DNA of 64,000 nucleotides from Halobaculum magnesiiphilum (GCF_019823105.1 NZ_CP081959.1:186001-250000), one strand, 5' to 3'. Positions 31,406 through 41,040 are shown, counted from the first letter of the stretch. Notes: a model not told the origin generated them from the sequence alone. Translations and numbers: made by a program.

Positions 31406-34090
31406 ATGACCTCACCTGACGAGGAATCCCACGACGGGAGTGGTGAACCACCGGATCACACCCACGACCACGGAGCGGATTCTCACGAGCAGGGTCATAC
31501 ACATGACCACGATCACAAGGATCACGAGCACGACAATCACACTGGACAAGATGGTGATGACGTTGCCCCATCGATAGACCAGGGAGACGTTGCACAGTTC
31601 TCCGTCCCGGAGATGGACTGCCCATCCTGTGCAGGAAAGGTCGAAAACAGCGTCGGAAAGCTAAACGGAATCCGGAGCGTCGACCCGCAAGTGACGACAG
31701 GGACGTTGACCGTCTCGTACGACGGCGAGCAAACGAGTGCCACCGCGATTGCTAATCGGGTTGAAAAGGCCGGGTACACGGTGGAGGACACTGGCGAGGT
31801 CACCTCGAAATTCACGGTTCCGGAGATGGATTGTCCGTCGTGTGCGGGCAAAATCGAAAACGCCCTTGACCGGGTTGGTGGAGTGACAACATACGAGACG
31901 CAGCCGACGACCGGAACCGTCGTCGTCACGTACGATTCGTCGCGGGCTGGGGAAGCTGACGTCATCGACGCGATCGAAAGCGCTGGGTACGAGGTCACGG
32001 ATACGACAGGCGACGAATCGGGGCGTCAGGAAGCGAGCGGAGAGCGCGAGAGCATCTGGACAAGTTCGCGCGCACTCAAGACGTGGGTGAGCGGTGGATT
32101 CGTCGCCTTCGGCTTACTCTTCGAGTTCTTCCTGACCGGCCAGAATATACAGATCGCAGGTCTTCTCGGGACGGATCTACTGGTCGCTGACGTCCTGTTT
32201 CTGATTGCAGTGGCCACCGGCGGCCAGGAGATCCTTCGCAACGGCTACTACTCGGCGCGGAATCTGAACCTCGATATCGACTTCCTGATGTCGGTGGCTA
32301 TCCTCGGCGCACTCGTTGCGAGTCTTGTCTTCGGTGAGGCACTCTACTTCGAGGCCGCCACCCTCGCGTTCCTGTTCAGCATCGCGGAACTGCTGGAGCG
32401 CTACTCGATGGACCGTGCCCGAAACTCCCTCCGCGAACTAATGGATCTCTCACCGGATGAAGCAACCGTCAAGCGGAACGGGAGCACGGAGACGATTCCC
32501 GTCGACGAGGTCGCCGTGGGAGACATCGTCGTCGTCAAGCCAGGGGAGAAAATCCCGATGGACGGAAGCGTCATCGACGGTGAGAGCGCCGTCAACCAGG
32601 CACCGATCACGGGTGAAAGCGTCCCTGTCGACAAGACGACGGGCGACGAGGTGTACGCCGGCACTATCAACGAGGAGGGGTATCTCGAGGTCGAGGTCAC
32701 CTCCGAGGCCGGCGACAACACGCTCTCCCGCATCGTGGAGATGGTTGAGGACGCCCAGTCGAACAAGACCGAACGCGAACAGTTCGTTGAGCGCTTCTCG
32801 ACGTACTACACGCCAGTCGTCGTCGGCTTCGCCATCCTGACGACGGTAGCAAGCCCGTACATCTTCGGCACGACCTGGTCCACGGCCGTCGTCTACGGAC
32901 TGACGCTGTTGGTGTTGGCCTGTCCATGTGCGTTTGTCATCTCGACGCCTGTCTCGGTGGTGTCGGGAATTACGAGCGCCGCGAAGAACGGCGTCCTGAT
33001 CAAGGGCGGGAATCACCTCGAAGCGATGGGTGCGGTCGATGTCGTCGCGTTCGACAAGACGGGAACACTGACGAAGGGTGAGCTCACCGTCACCGACGTC
33101 GTTCCCCTAAACGGGAACTCGGAGGAGGACGTGCTCCGGTGTGCACGGGGACTCGAACAACGGAGTGAACACCCCATCGGCGAGGCAATCGTCGCCGAAG
33201 CCGGCAGCGCAGGGGTCACCGAGCGCGAGGTCGATGACTTCGAGAGCATCACCGGAAAGGGTGTTCGTGCCGATATCGACGGTACTCCGCACTTCGCAGG
33301 CAAACCGGGTCTGTTTGAGGAGTTAGATTTCGATCTTTCGCACGTACACGCGACGACCGACGGTGGCGTCGTGACACAGACAGCCCGGCAGATGTGTGAC
33401 CGGAACAACTGTCTCGATCTCCTCGAGGAGACCGTTCCCGAACTCCAGGCTGAAGGCAAGACCGTCGTCCTCGTTGGGACCGAAGACGAACTCGAGGGCG
33501 TCATCGCGGTCGCCGACGAGATTCGGCCGGAAGCGAAGCGAACGGTGACGCGACTGAAGCAACTCGGTGTCTCCCGAACCGTGATGCTGACGGGGGACAA
33601 CGAACGGACTGCCCGCGCGATCGCCGACCAGGTCGGTGTCGACGAGTACCAGGCCGAACTACTCCCCGAGGACAAGGTGACGGCGATCGAGGAGCTCGTC
33701 GAGGAGTACGACGGCGTTGCGATGGTCGGAGACGGCATCAATGACGCACCGGCGCTCGCCACTGCCACGGTCGGCGTGGCGATGGGGGCTGCCGGGACTG
33801 ATACCGCATTGGAGACCGCGGACATCGCCCTGATGGGTGATGACCTCGCGAAGCTTCCGTACCTCTACGAACTCGCAAACGATGCGAACGGTGTCATCCG
33901 GCAGAACATCTGGTCGAGTCTCGCTGTCAAAGCCGGGCTGGCGGTCGCAGTCCCGTTCGGATACGTCCCGATTTGGCTCGCTGTCCTCGCTGGGGATGCC
34001 GGGATGACGACGGCCGTTACCGGGAACGCGATGCGACTCTCTCGAATCACGCCAGACACAGACACCGAAACCAACGCTTCGGAGGGGTAA
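31406..34090 (+). CDS. P1B-2-type Zn2+/Cd2+/Pb2+-exporting ATPase (ZntA/CadA-like)
   Basis: The 894-residue protein has a His/Asp-rich N-terminus (~8-50), two heavy-metal domains each with MDCPSCAGK (Cys72/75, Cys143/146), the actuator TGES (402-405), the membrane CPC (506-508, LACPCAFVISTPVS), the phosphorylation site DKTGT (Asp550), SEHP, and GDGINDAPAL. The last TM region has NIWSSLAVKAGL and AGDAGMTTAVTGNAMRL; the Lys and Asp are P1B-2 determinants for divalent zinc-group metals. A short Cys-bearing insertion (QMCDRNNC) in the nucleotide domain is unusual. It pumps metal out using ATP and heads an operon with a CDF exporter. Confidence 0.95.
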   Translation: MTSPDEESHDGSGEPPDHTHDHGADSHEQGHTHDHDHKDHEHDNHTGQDGDDVAPSIDQGDVAQFSVPEMDCPSCAGKVENSVGKLNGIRSVDPQVTTGTLTVSYDGEQTSATAIANRVEKAGYTVEDTGEVTSKFTVPEMDCPSCAGKIENALDRVGGVTTYETQPTTGTVVVTYDSSRAGEADVIDAIESAGYEVTDTTGDESGRQEASGERESIWTSSRALKTWVSGGFVAFGLLFEFFLTGQNIQIAGLLGTDLLVADVLFLIAVATGGQEILRNGYYSARNLNLDIDFLMSVAILGALVASLVFGEALYFEAATLAFLFSIAELLERYSMDRARNSLRELMDLSPDEATVKRNGSTETIPVDEVAVGDIVVVKPGEKIPMDGSVIDGESAVNQAPITGESVPVDKTTGDEVYAGTINEEGYLEVEVTSEAGDNTLSRIVEMVEDAQSNKTEREQFVERFSTYYTPVVVGFAILTTVASPYIFGTTWSTAVVYGLTLLVLACPCAFVISTPVSVVSGITSAAKNGVLIKGGNHLEAMGAVDVVAFDKTGTLTKGELTVTDVVPLNGNSEEDVLRCARGLEQRSEHPIGEAIVAEAGSAGVTEREVDDFESITGKGVRADIDGTPHFAGKPGLFEELDFDLSHVHATTDGGVVTQTARQMCDRNNCLDLLEETVPELQAEGKTVVLVGTEDELEGVIAVADEIRPEAKRTVTRLKQLGVSRTVMLTGDNERTARAIADQVGVDEYQAELLPEDKVTAIEELVEEYDGVAMVGDGINDAPALATATVGVAMGAAGTDTALETADIALMGDDLAKLPYLYELANDANGVIRQNIWSSLAVKAGLAVAVPFGYVPIWLAVLAGDAGMTTAVTGNAMRLSRITPDTDTETNASEG

Positions 34091-34091
34091 G

Positions 34092-34529
34092 ATGGGTGCT
34101 GAGAACGAGGGAAATACAACGTCCCATACGGAGGCAGACCAGCAGCAATACCCGTTCGGACTCTCGTCTCCGCAGTTTGCCGTCCTCGTTGTGCTCGTTG
34201 GGCTCATCGGTCCCGGTTTACTGGTATACACCCTCGAACAGGCGAATCTCTCTGGCGTTGCTGATCTCGTGTGGATCGTCGGCTATGGTACAACCATATT
34301 CGTCGTTTGGTTCATCTGGCTTCGTCCGCTCGATTTCAGTGGCTCCTCTGCCCAGGATATATCGCTCACCGAGGAATCGGAAGAGTCCGACACAGCAGCT
34401 GAGGAACGCGATAGCGAGTCTGACTCCTCGGATCGTACTGAATCCTCGGCGGAGGATTCGACGTTGGTGACCGAAGATAGGTCGGAGGAGTCTACTCAGG
34501 AATCCCCAGAGTCCTCGGATTCGAAGTAG
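34092..34529 (+). CDS. Small two-TM protein with Ser/Glu-rich tail
   Basis: The 145-residue protein has two TM helices (FAVLVVLVGLIGPGLLVYTL; ADLVWIVGYGTTIFVVWFIW) and a long acidic Ser/Asp/Glu-rich C-terminus (~85-145) of low complexity. It starts 2 bp after the ATPase stop and ends 21 bp before the CDF gene, so it is clearly part of the operon. The acidic tail could bind divalent cations. No family recognised; an accessory role to the two exporters is inferred from position. Confidence 0.6.
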   Translation: MGAENEGNTTSHTEADQQQYPFGLSSPQFAVLVVLVGLIGPGLLVYTLEQANLSGVADLVWIVGYGTTIFVVWFIWLRPLDFSGSSAQDISLTEESEESDTAAEERDSESDSSDRTESSAEDSTLVTEDRSEESTQESPESSDSK

Positions 34530-34550
34530 CTCTCCCTCCAAAGTGAATGT

Positions 34551-35486
34551 ATGACGCTCCATGAACACACACAAGAGGATACGGCAGAACACGAACACCC
34601 GTCTGAAACAAGTGGTAGTACGCGTCGGCTTGCGCTCGTCGCGGTCGTCAATTTCCTTGGATTCGTCATCGAACTGGCTGGTGGACTCCTGTTCGGGTCG
34701 GTCGCGCTTATCAGCGACGCACTCCACATGCTGTTCGATATGCTGGCGTACGCGATGGCGTTCGGCGCGAGCTACACCGCCGAACGGTTCGAGGGTGGCG
34801 AGGCGTGGTCGTACGGTCTCCACCGACTGGAGCCGGTTGCGGCCTTCCTGAACGGCGTCTTGCTCCTCCCGATGGTCGGATACATCGTCTGGGAGTCCTA
34901 CCAGCGGTTCCTCGAGCCGGTGGCGATCAATCCAGAGTTGACGCTGATCATCGCGACGGGTGGCCTGCTGGTGAACATCGGCTCCGTGTACGTGTTGCAG
35001 GGTGGTGAGATGAGTCTCAACGAGCGCGGGGCGTTCTACCACCTGCTCGGTGACGCCGGGGGATCTGTTGCGGTAATCGTCTCGACTGCCGCCGTCGCAG
35101 TGTTTGACCTCCCTATCGCAGACCCCGTGGCGGCCGTGCTCATCGGGCTGCTGGTGCTCGCGTCGGCTGGGAACGTCCTCCGAGAAAGCACCTCGATCCT
35201 GTTGGAACGGAGCCCGGTGTCGTCCGAAGAACTCCGGGATGAATTGACGACACTCGATGGCGTCGACCAAATCGAGGATCTCCACGTCTGGCAAGTCTGT
35301 AGTCAACTCACCGTCGCAACCGTCCGGCTCACCGATACGGCGACCACACTCGAGGAGCAACGGACAATCCAGTCACGGGTTCACGATCATCTCACGGGTC
35401 GAGGAATCGACCACGCAACCGTCGAGCTCGTCGGGCATACCGACCCCGATACTGACCCTGTCGGTACGACGAATCACTCCCACTAG
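34551..35486 (+). CDS. Cation diffusion facilitator (CzcD/ZnT-like exporter)
   Basis: The 311-residue protein has a His-rich N-terminus (EHTQEDTAEHEHPSE), six TM segments with the ZnT signature ELAGGLLFGSVALISDALHM (His/Asp of site A), the second His/Asp pair FYHLLGDAGGSVAVI, and a C-terminal ferredoxin-like domain (VDQIEDLHVWQVCSQLTVAT, VELVGHTDPD). CDFs exchange Zn2+/Cd2+/Co2+ for protons. As the third gene of the ATPase operon it likely exports the same metals. It ends 2 bp before the STAS gene. Confidence 0.9.
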   Translation: MTLHEHTQEDTAEHEHPSETSGSTRRLALVAVVNFLGFVIELAGGLLFGSVALISDALHMLFDMLAYAMAFGASYTAERFEGGEAWSYGLHRLEPVAAFLNGVLLLPMVGYIVWESYQRFLEPVAINPELTLIIATGGLLVNIGSVYVLQGGEMSLNERGAFYHLLGDAGGSVAVIVSTAAVAVFDLPIADPVAAVLIGLLVLASAGNVLRESTSILLERSPVSSEELRDELTTLDGVDQIEDLHVWQVCSQLTVATVRLTDTATTLEEQRTIQSRVHDHLTGRGIDHATVELVGHTDPDTDPVGTTNHSH

Positions 35487-35488
35487 CG

Positions 35489-35896
35489 ATGTCCCACACA
35501 GCACCCAATCGAATGTTCGAAGTGTTGGACGAGACGAACGAGAACCTCATTGCGATTCGCGTCGGGAAGGGCACGCGAACAGGCTATCAAGAGCTGTACT
35601 CGCTCCTCGTCGAAAAGAGCGACCAGTACGGGCATATCCACGTGTACGAGGAAGTTCCGAACTGGACGTTCGGGACGTTTCTCACACACCTCCACGGGGT
35701 GGTTCCCGATCTCCGGTACGGCCCCGACTTCGATATCGACCGGTACGCCGCAGTCGGCGATACACGATGGGCGAAACTCTTGTTTGACTGGTGGTATGCA
35801 ATCCGGACGATCTGGCCAGTCGCTCCCAACGAAATGCGATATTTTGACGGCAAGAAACGCGAGCAAGCTCTCGGCTGGCTTCGAGAGGAAATTTAG
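35489..35896 (+). CDS. STAS/SpoIIAA-like protein
   Basis: The 135-residue protein matches the SpoIIAA-like STAS family: FEVLDETNENLIAIRVGKG, YQELYSLLVEKSDQYGHIHV, YEEVPNWTFGTFLTHLHGVV and AAVGDTRWAKLLFDWWYAI. These small folds bind lipids or partner proteins. It is the last gene of the zinc operon (2-bp gap) and overlaps the convergent arylsulfotransferase-like gene by 4 bp. A soluble accessory or regulatory role is inferred. Confidence 0.8.
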   Translation: MSHTAPNRMFEVLDETNENLIAIRVGKGTRTGYQELYSLLVEKSDQYGHIHVYEEVPNWTFGTFLTHLHGVVPDLRYGPDFDIDRYAAVGDTRWAKLLFDWWYAIRTIWPVAPNEMRYFDGKKREQALGWLREEI

Positions 35897-37215
35897 TTAC
35901 GAATTCGGTCAACTCCGCCGCCGACAATGAGGAGCGCAGAGACAAGCGTCAGGCCGAGTTGTGGTTCCCCGAACCAGAACGGCGTCGAGGGAACAACGGC
36001 CCGAAGCCCGACCAGGAGTAGTGAGAGGCCCGGCACGCCGGCGTCAGTGCTGTCGACGCCGCTTCCGTTAGTCGTATACTTCGGGGCTCCAACAGGCTCA
36101 CCGTAGGGAAGTCGGTCGGCTTCGTATGGGATACGCTCTGTTCGAACGCTCCAGACGACAGTTCCGGATTCGTCGACCTCGACGAGTCGCCGGTTGAGCG
36201 TGTCGGTGATGAGCGTGTTTCCGTTCGGGAGCCGATCTGCATCCCGAGGCCAATCGAATGCGACCCCCTCAACCTGATCTAAGGCCCACGCTGGCTCCCA
36301 CTCACCGGCCTCCGTTCGATGGAGCTCGACAACCCGGTCGTTCTCGCTGTCAGCGACGAGGACGGCATCATCTCCGAGCCACTGTGGGTTGTGCTGGTGG
36401 TTGAGCACGTCGGGGTCACCACATCGAATATCGCCATCACCATCATAGTCGGCTAACTGGCCTGATTTACGACAGTTGGCATCGTTCGAATCGTTCGTGT
36501 CCTCGTTGATGACGTCGACGACGCCTTCTCCGCGCTCGATGACGAGAAGCTGGTTGGCATTGCGTACTGAGACGAGATAGCGCCCGGTGCTGATGACGTC
36601 CACGTCGTTGATGTGCAGCCAGTCGGTCGTCGTCGGATCTTGTGGAGCGTCGTAGAACGAACTCGCATTCCACTGCCACGTGACTTCGCCGTTCTTGACA
36701 GTAAAGATACGCTCGTACTCCATATCGGTGACCAAGTATTCTCCCGATTCGAGTCGTTCGACATCGTGGACTTCGCTGTTCTTGTTCGTTCGCACCGGGA
36801 AGCTGTACTCCGAAAGCACCCGAGTGTCTTGTCCGGGGTCAATGACTCGGAATCCCGTTCGGGTACAGGGAGACTCGTACGGTCCGCACGAAGCGTACCC
36901 GCTGTCCATGAACCCGGCTAACACTGTTCCGTTCTCCGTTTGTGTGACGTCGAAATAGCTATCAGCACTCGATTCGCGCCAGGTAGTGTTCGTACCGTTG
37001 AGGAGGTAGACGCTACCGTATTCGTGCCAGCCTGGGCCACCCCCCTGAGACCCGACCAAGGTCCGGGACGTCTGGTCTGTCTCCGAAGCCGTCCCAATCG
37101 CAGGGGCGAGCATTGCACTGCTAACAAGCGTGAGAACGAACAGAACCACGCCGAAAAGGATTAGGTAGCTACCCCGACGGAGATCAGGAACGGCACCATT
37201 CGGAATGGCGTTCAT
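35893..37215 (-). CDS. Arylsulfotransferase-like (ASST-type) beta-propeller membrane protein
   Basis: The 440-residue protein starts with a TM signal-anchor (~17-40) and ends with another hydrophobic region (~410-432). Between lies an extracytoplasmic propeller with ASST-like repeats: HDVERLESGEYLVTDMEYER, WLHINDVDVISTGRYLVSVR, FDWPRDADRLPNGNTLITDT, NRRLVEVDESGTVVWSV. Such domains occur in arylsulfate sulfotransferases, but the usual catalytic His is not obvious here, and in haloarchaea the role is unknown. It is the last gene of a minus-strand operon with a small membrane protein and an HTH regulator, overlapping the former by 4 bp. Confidence 0.75.
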   Translation of the reverse strand: MNAIPNGAVPDLRRGSYLILFGVVLFVLTLVSSAMLAPAIGTASETDQTSRTLVGSQGGGPGWHEYGSVYLLNGTNTTWRESSADSYFDVTQTENGTVLAGFMDSGYASCGPYESPCTRTGFRVIDPGQDTRVLSEYSFPVRTNKNSEVHDVERLESGEYLVTDMEYERIFTVKNGEVTWQWNASSFYDAPQDPTTTDWLHINDVDVISTGRYLVSVRNANQLLVIERGEGVVDVINEDTNDSNDANCRKSGQLADYDGDGDIRCGDPDVLNHQHNPQWLGDDAVLVADSENDRVVELHRTEAGEWEPAWALDQVEGVAFDWPRDADRLPNGNTLITDTLNRRLVEVDESGTVVWSVRTERIPYEADRLPYGEPVGAPKYTTNGSGVDSTDAGVPGLSLLLVGLRAVVPSTPFWFGEPQLGLTLVSALLIVGGGVDRIRN

Positions 37216-37490
37216 TTCTGGATATACAGCGAGTACATGATGACCGCGAGACCAAGCGCGACGAACAGGCTGTTGATGAGCACGCCGAGTGCCAATCCGA
37301 CAGAAAAGAACTGGTTGGCCACGCCAGTCAGGATTGCCCCGAGTGTGATGATACCGAACCCGACACCAAGGACACGTAGCGAGTCCGCACCCGTACGCCG
37401 ATAGGCCTTAAATGCAATGTAGGTGATCCCGCCACCGAGAAGCAGGATTACGAACTTGACGACTGCAATCGCCGTGATGACGCCGTTCAT
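37212..37490 (-). CDS. Small three-TM protein (DUF7521-like)
   Basis: The 92-residue protein consists of three TM helices (VVKFVILLLGGGITYIAFKA, LGVGFGIITLGAILTGVANQ, LGVLINSLFVALGLAVIMYS). It matches a family typically encoded directly after a winged-helix regulator in haloarchaea (DUF7521, from memory). It overlaps both neighbours by 4 bp (ATGA type), so all three genes are translated as a unit. It may sense membrane state for the regulator; inferred from conserved pairing. Confidence 0.75.
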   Translation of the reverse strand: MNGVITAIAVVKFVILLLGGGITYIAFKAYRRTGADSLRVLGVGFGIITLGAILTGVANQFFSVGLALGVLINSLFVALGLAVIMYSLYIQK

Positions 37491-37864
37491 ACTTCGTCCC
37501 CCATCATCGACCAGATATCTGCAAGCCGTTCGTCGGTAGATTGCGGTGGCCGATCGACATTCACTGAAAACGTACCTGAGTCGTCCATAGAGATCGTGAC
37601 ATCCTCGAACGACCGTTCGTAGTAGGTAACCCGTCCACCTCCAGGGTTGATCGTCTCTTGTTCTCGAACGAGGGAAGCGGAACTGAGGAGTTCTAATTTT
37701 CGATACAGCGTCGACTTGGGGATGTCACATGCGTCGAGGAGCTCGTTCGCAGTCATTGGTTCGATAGTTTCCCGGAGAATAGTCCGACACGCGGGATCAT
37801 CCAGCGCATCGAGGACATCCTGCAGCCCTGGAGGGTCCTCGGAAGACACTGAATTATCTCCCAT
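37487..37864 (-). CDS. Winged-helix regulator (ArsR-like) of the ASST operon
   Basis: The start chosen is ATG 37864 (MGDNSVSSEDPPGLQDVL), as in this family; the frame to 38002 is not credible. The 125-residue protein has a helix-turn-helix (ACRTILRETIEPMTANELLD, ACDIPKSTLYRKLELL) and a wing (GRVTYYERSFEDVTISMDD). It is the first gene of the operon with the DUF7521-like and ASST-like genes. The pair with a small membrane protein is widespread in haloarchaea; the signal is unknown. Confidence 0.8.
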   Translation of the reverse strand: MGDNSVSSEDPPGLQDVLDALDDPACRTILRETIEPMTANELLDACDIPKSTLYRKLELLSSASLVREQETINPGGGRVTYYERSFEDVTISMDDSGTFSVNVDRPPQSTDERLADIWSMMGDEV

Positions 37865-38014
37865 TATTCGAGAATACGTGTTCGTCGGGAAATGGAGTCC
37901 GATTATGGACGAGAGGGTCCATCGGCACCCCGTATTCATTACGGATCCGGGCTGGGGAGTGATGATGGCTGATCCATCCAATGAGGGTGAACATAGTGAC
38001 ACAGTTATGAAACG

Positions 38015-38242
38015 CTATGATTCCTGTTGAGTTTCGAGTCGTTGTTCGCCGGCGTCGGTAATCTCGTAGAGACCCCTCCCGCGCGGAACAATACAGCCCT
38101 CACTGTGGAGATGAGCACACGCTTGGTCGATAGTGATCGGGTGCCCATCGACGATATTAGTGATCTCCATCACATGGCAAGGTGACTCGTCAACGAGCAC
38201 CTCCAATACTTCGACCTCGGTCTGTATTGAGAACTCGGTCAT
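38015..38242 (-). CDS. Small winged-helix protein
   Basis: ATG 38242 opens a 75-residue protein with a compact winged helix: VEVLEVLVDESPCHVMEITN, PITIDQACAHLHSEG and CIVPRGRGLYEITDAGEQRL. The longer frame from 38290 starts at a non-ATG codon and is less likely. It follows the TFB gene on the same strand with 60 bp between. It is probably a local regulator; no ligand domain is present. Confidence 0.65.
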   Translation of the reverse strand: MTEFSIQTEVEVLEVLVDESPCHVMEITNIVDGHPITIDQACAHLHSEGCIVPRGRGLYEITDAGEQRLETQQES

Positions 38243-38301
38243 AGTAGATAACGTGTCATTGGCATATCCGTAGCTGTATTTCGCCCGCAAAGGCCGGCCG
38301 G

Positions 38302-39261
38302 TCAGTCATGCTGCGCGTACACCTCGAGAAGCTCTTGGTATCGATTCCGGATCGTGACTCGACTCACGTGGGCGACCTCACTCACCGTCTCCTGTGTGAG
38401 CTGCTCGTTCGTGAGGTGGGTCGCAGCATACAGAGCGGCAGCCGCCAATCCGGCTGGACTCTTTCCACTGTGGACGGCATTATCTGTAGCTACCTCAAGC
38501 AGTTCTCGAGAGCGCCGTTCTGCTTCGTCGCTCACGTCAAGCGATGACGCGAATTGTGGGATATATTGCATGGGATCCTCCGGCTCGATCTCCAGCCCAA
38601 GTTCTCGGGACAGATATCGGTACGCTCGCTGGATCCTGATTTTCTCGACACGGCTGACATCGGCGAACTCCGTCAGCGGCCGTGGCATTCCATGCTGTCG
38701 AGCAGCCGCGTACAACGACGCCGTCGACATACCCTCGATCGAGCGACCGGGGAGCAGGTTCTGCTCGACAGCACGCCGATACAGGACGCCTGCAGTTTCC
38801 CGAACCGATTCCGGAAGTCCTAGAGCGGACGCCATCCGGCTGATCTCCCCGAGCGCTTGCTTGAGATTCCGCTCGTGGGCATCCTTCGTCCGGAACCGCT
38901 CGTCCCACGTCCGAAGGCGCTGTAATTGAGCACGTTTGCGACCGGAGACGGCTTGGCCGTAGGCATCTTTGTCCTGCCAGCCGATAGTCGTACTCAGGCC
39001 CTTGTCGTGCATCAGCTGCGTCGTCGGCGCACCGACCCGACTCTTTTCATCGCGTTCGTCCGAGGTGAATGCACGCCACTCCGGGCCGTGGTCGATTGGA
39101 TCATCTTCAAAAACCAACCCACAGCTTTCGCAGGTCGCCTCGCCGCTGTCGCTGTTCCGGGTAACACGGCCCTGACACTCGGGACAGGTGTTGTCGTTAG
39201 CAGACTTCACCTCACGGTCGCGTTCAATTGATCGTTCCTGGGTATGTTCTTGAGCCATCAT
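38302..39261 (-). CDS. tfb: Transcription initiation factor TFB (full length)
   Basis: The 319-residue protein has the complete TFB layout. The zinc ribbon is Cys26/Cys29 and Cys44/Cys47 (CPECQ, CESCG), the B-finger WRAFTSDERDEKSRVGAPTT, and there are two cyclin repeats (~115-200 and ~215-305) ending in the recognition helix THLTNEQLTQETVSEVAHVS. It recruits RNA polymerase to TBP-bound promoters. Haloarchaea carry several TFBs with different promoter preferences. This copy in an accessory region could reprogramme the island's genes. ATG 39258 (MAQEHTQ) is an alternative start one codon later. Confidence 0.95.
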   Translation of the reverse strand: MMAQEHTQERSIERDREVKSANDNTCPECQGRVTRNSDSGEATCESCGLVFEDDPIDHGPEWRAFTSDERDEKSRVGAPTTQLMHDKGLSTTIGWQDKDAYGQAVSGRKRAQLQRLRTWDERFRTKDAHERNLKQALGEISRMASALGLPESVRETAGVLYRRAVEQNLLPGRSIEGMSTASLYAAARQHGMPRPLTEFADVSRVEKIRIQRAYRYLSRELGLEIEPEDPMQYIPQFASSLDVSDEAERRSRELLEVATDNAVHSGKSPAGLAAAALYAATHLTNEQLTQETVSEVAHVSRVTIRNRYQELLEVYAQHD

Positions 39262-39433
39262 ACTATCGGCGTATAGGGGGTTTCCCTACAAACCGTGGGT
39301 CTTCTTAACAGTGCCGTGGGACGGCTCCTCAATGAATAGCAGGCGGTGTCCCACTCGCTGGGAATCCGGCCTAACACTTTGTCTCCAAGACATCAACTCG
39401 TCACACCGCCAGTCAGCGTCCCTACCCAATATT

Positions 39434-39949
39434 ATGTCTCAAGCCCGACTCCGCTGGCACGACGTGCGAACCACGATTTCACAGATTCCGGTCGAGTACA
39501 GGCATATCGCCGGGTTCACGCTACTAGTGACGTATATCGTGATGCTTCTCGGCGCCTACACTAGTGCAATCGGTGCTGGACTTTCCTGTCCCGATTGGCC
39601 GACCTGCTACGGGACGTGGGTTCCCTTCCTTCAACCCGAGATCATTACTAACTCGCCATACTCTGCACTCCAAATCTTCGCTGAGTGGGCTCACCGTGGA
39701 CTGGCGATGACGGCCGGGGTTCTGATCGTCGGCACGACCGTTGGAGCATGGGTGACACACCGGAATACACCGATTGTCAAATGGTCGGCCACGGCCGCTC
39801 TCGTCCTCCTTCCGTTACAGGTTATCCTCGGAGGATTGACCGTCACGGAAGATCTCCAACCGATCATCGTGACGACCCATCTCGGCGTGGCAATTCTCAT
39901 TCTCCTCTGTCTCCTGACGACCTTCCTCGTCGCATATCTCCGCCGCTGA
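39434..39949 (+). CDS. ctaA: Half-size haem A synthase (CtaA/COX15 family)
   Basis: The 171-residue protein has four TM helices, while full CtaA proteins have eight. It contains the family motifs GAYTSAIGAGLSCPDWPTCY (two Cys), the haem-ligand His in FAEWAHRGLAMTAGVLIVGT and the second His in VTTHLGVAILI. Half-size enzymes are known from archaea such as Aeropyrum. It converts haem O to haem A for terminal oxidases. It lies upstream of the DsbA/DsbB genes, which may maintain its disulphide-forming cysteines. Confidence 0.8.
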   Translation: MSQARLRWHDVRTTISQIPVEYRHIAGFTLLVTYIVMLLGAYTSAIGAGLSCPDWPTCYGTWVPFLQPEIITNSPYSALQIFAEWAHRGLAMTAGVLIVGTTVGAWVTHRNTPIVKWSATAALVLLPLQVILGGLTVTEDLQPIIVTTHLGVAILILLCLLTTFLVAYLRR

Positions 39950-40053
39950 TGACAGCGAGTCATAAAACAATGCCACAGATACCGACAATACAGCTCACTA
40001 TGAGAGCACAACACGATGCCTATGAAATCTGCTACCTGGAGTAGTGATCACGA

Positions 40054-41040
40054 ATGACTGCCCATACCTGCCCGATCTGTACAGATCAATTCGAAACAGC
40101 TGGAGCAGCGCGTGACCACACATGGAACGTTCACAGCGCCTGCCATTATTGTGGTGAACAACTCGGTGACGAGACTGACGAGCAGCTCTACAGACATTGG
40201 CTCGCCGCTCATCCCGACGACCTCTCACGTGTGGACTACAAACGGGCGGACGCAGCCGTCGATTCACGCACGTTCTCAGAGCGGCTCTCCGAGGGAGGTG
40301 TCGGAGCTGCTGTCGGAGGACTGACCCGCCGACAGCTTCTCCTCGCCGGCGGTGGTGCCGCCACTGCCGGTCTCGTGATCGGCGCCACCGCTCTCTCTAA
40401 CAATACGAGTACTGAACCGGAGGGCGGTGCGAATGCTGGAGGTGATACGGGCGCCGTCGCCACTGCCCCGATTCCCGACTCGCCTAGCGAATCCCGGTAT
40501 GCGACGATGGGGTCTGCTGATGCCGATGTCACGGTCACATACTTCGGGAGCTGGAAGTGTCCGTACTGCGCCCAGTTCAGTACGGAGATGCTTTCACAAC
40601 TCGTGACGGACTACGTGGAACCAGGAACGATCGCGCTCAAGTTCCGCAATCTCGCATATATCGGTGGCGACCCATTTCTGGGCCCCGATGCACCCGCAGC
40701 CGGCCAAGCCGGGTTAGCTGTCTGGAACACCGAGCCAGCCTCGTACTGGGCGTTCCACGAATACGTGTTCCGGAATCAGCCACCCGAGAGCGACCAGTGG
40801 GCGACCGCCGAGAGACTGGTCGAGTTTGCTCAGGCCGCAGGCGTCTCCGAGACGGCGTCGATCCGCACGGCGATCCAAGAAAACCAGTACGACGACGTGC
40901 TGCGGGCGACTGACAGGGCTGCGAGCGATACCGGTGTCGACGCCACACCCACGCTCCTCATCGATGGCACGACGGTCAATCCACTCGGAAACGAAGAGCG
41001 AACAAGACAGTTGATCGAAGATGCAGCTGGATCAAACTGA
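40054..41040 (+). CDS. Zinc-finger/DsbA fusion: membrane-anchored thiol-disulphide oxidoreductase
   Basis: The 328-residue protein begins with two C2H2-like fingers (CPICTDQFETAGAARDHTWN …H; CHYCGEQLGDETDEQLYRHW …H). An acidic linker and a TM/Tat-like segment (LTRRQLLLAGGGAATAGLVI) follow, then an extracytoplasmic DsbA-type thioredoxin fold (~145-328) with the CPYC active site in FGSWKCPYCAQFS and the cis-Pro loop DATPTLLIDG. It would oxidise or isomerise cysteines outside the cell while its fingers remain inside. DsbB overlaps its 3' end by 20 bp. The cytoplasmic fingers are unusual for a DsbA. Confidence 0.8.
   Translation: MTAHTCPICTDQFETAGAARDHTWNVHSACHYCGEQLGDETDEQLYRHWLAAHPDDLSRVDYKRADAAVDSRTFSERLSEGGVGAAVGGLTRRQLLLAGGGAATAGLVIGATALSNNTSTEPEGGANAGGDTGAVATAPIPDSPSESRYATMGSADADVTVTYFGSWKCPYCAQFSTEMLSQLVTDYVEPGTIALKFRNLAYIGGDPFLGPDAPAAGQAGLAVWNTEPASYWAFHEYVFRNQPPESDQWATAERLVEFAQAAGVSETASIRTAIQENQYDDVLRATDRAASDTGVDATPTLLIDGTTVNPLGNEERTRQLIEDAAGSN

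Noticed and set aside
34218-35360. 380-codon minus-strand frame
   Set aside because: Antisense to the CDF exporter and its neighbour, whose motifs are clear; this frame has shadow-type composition.
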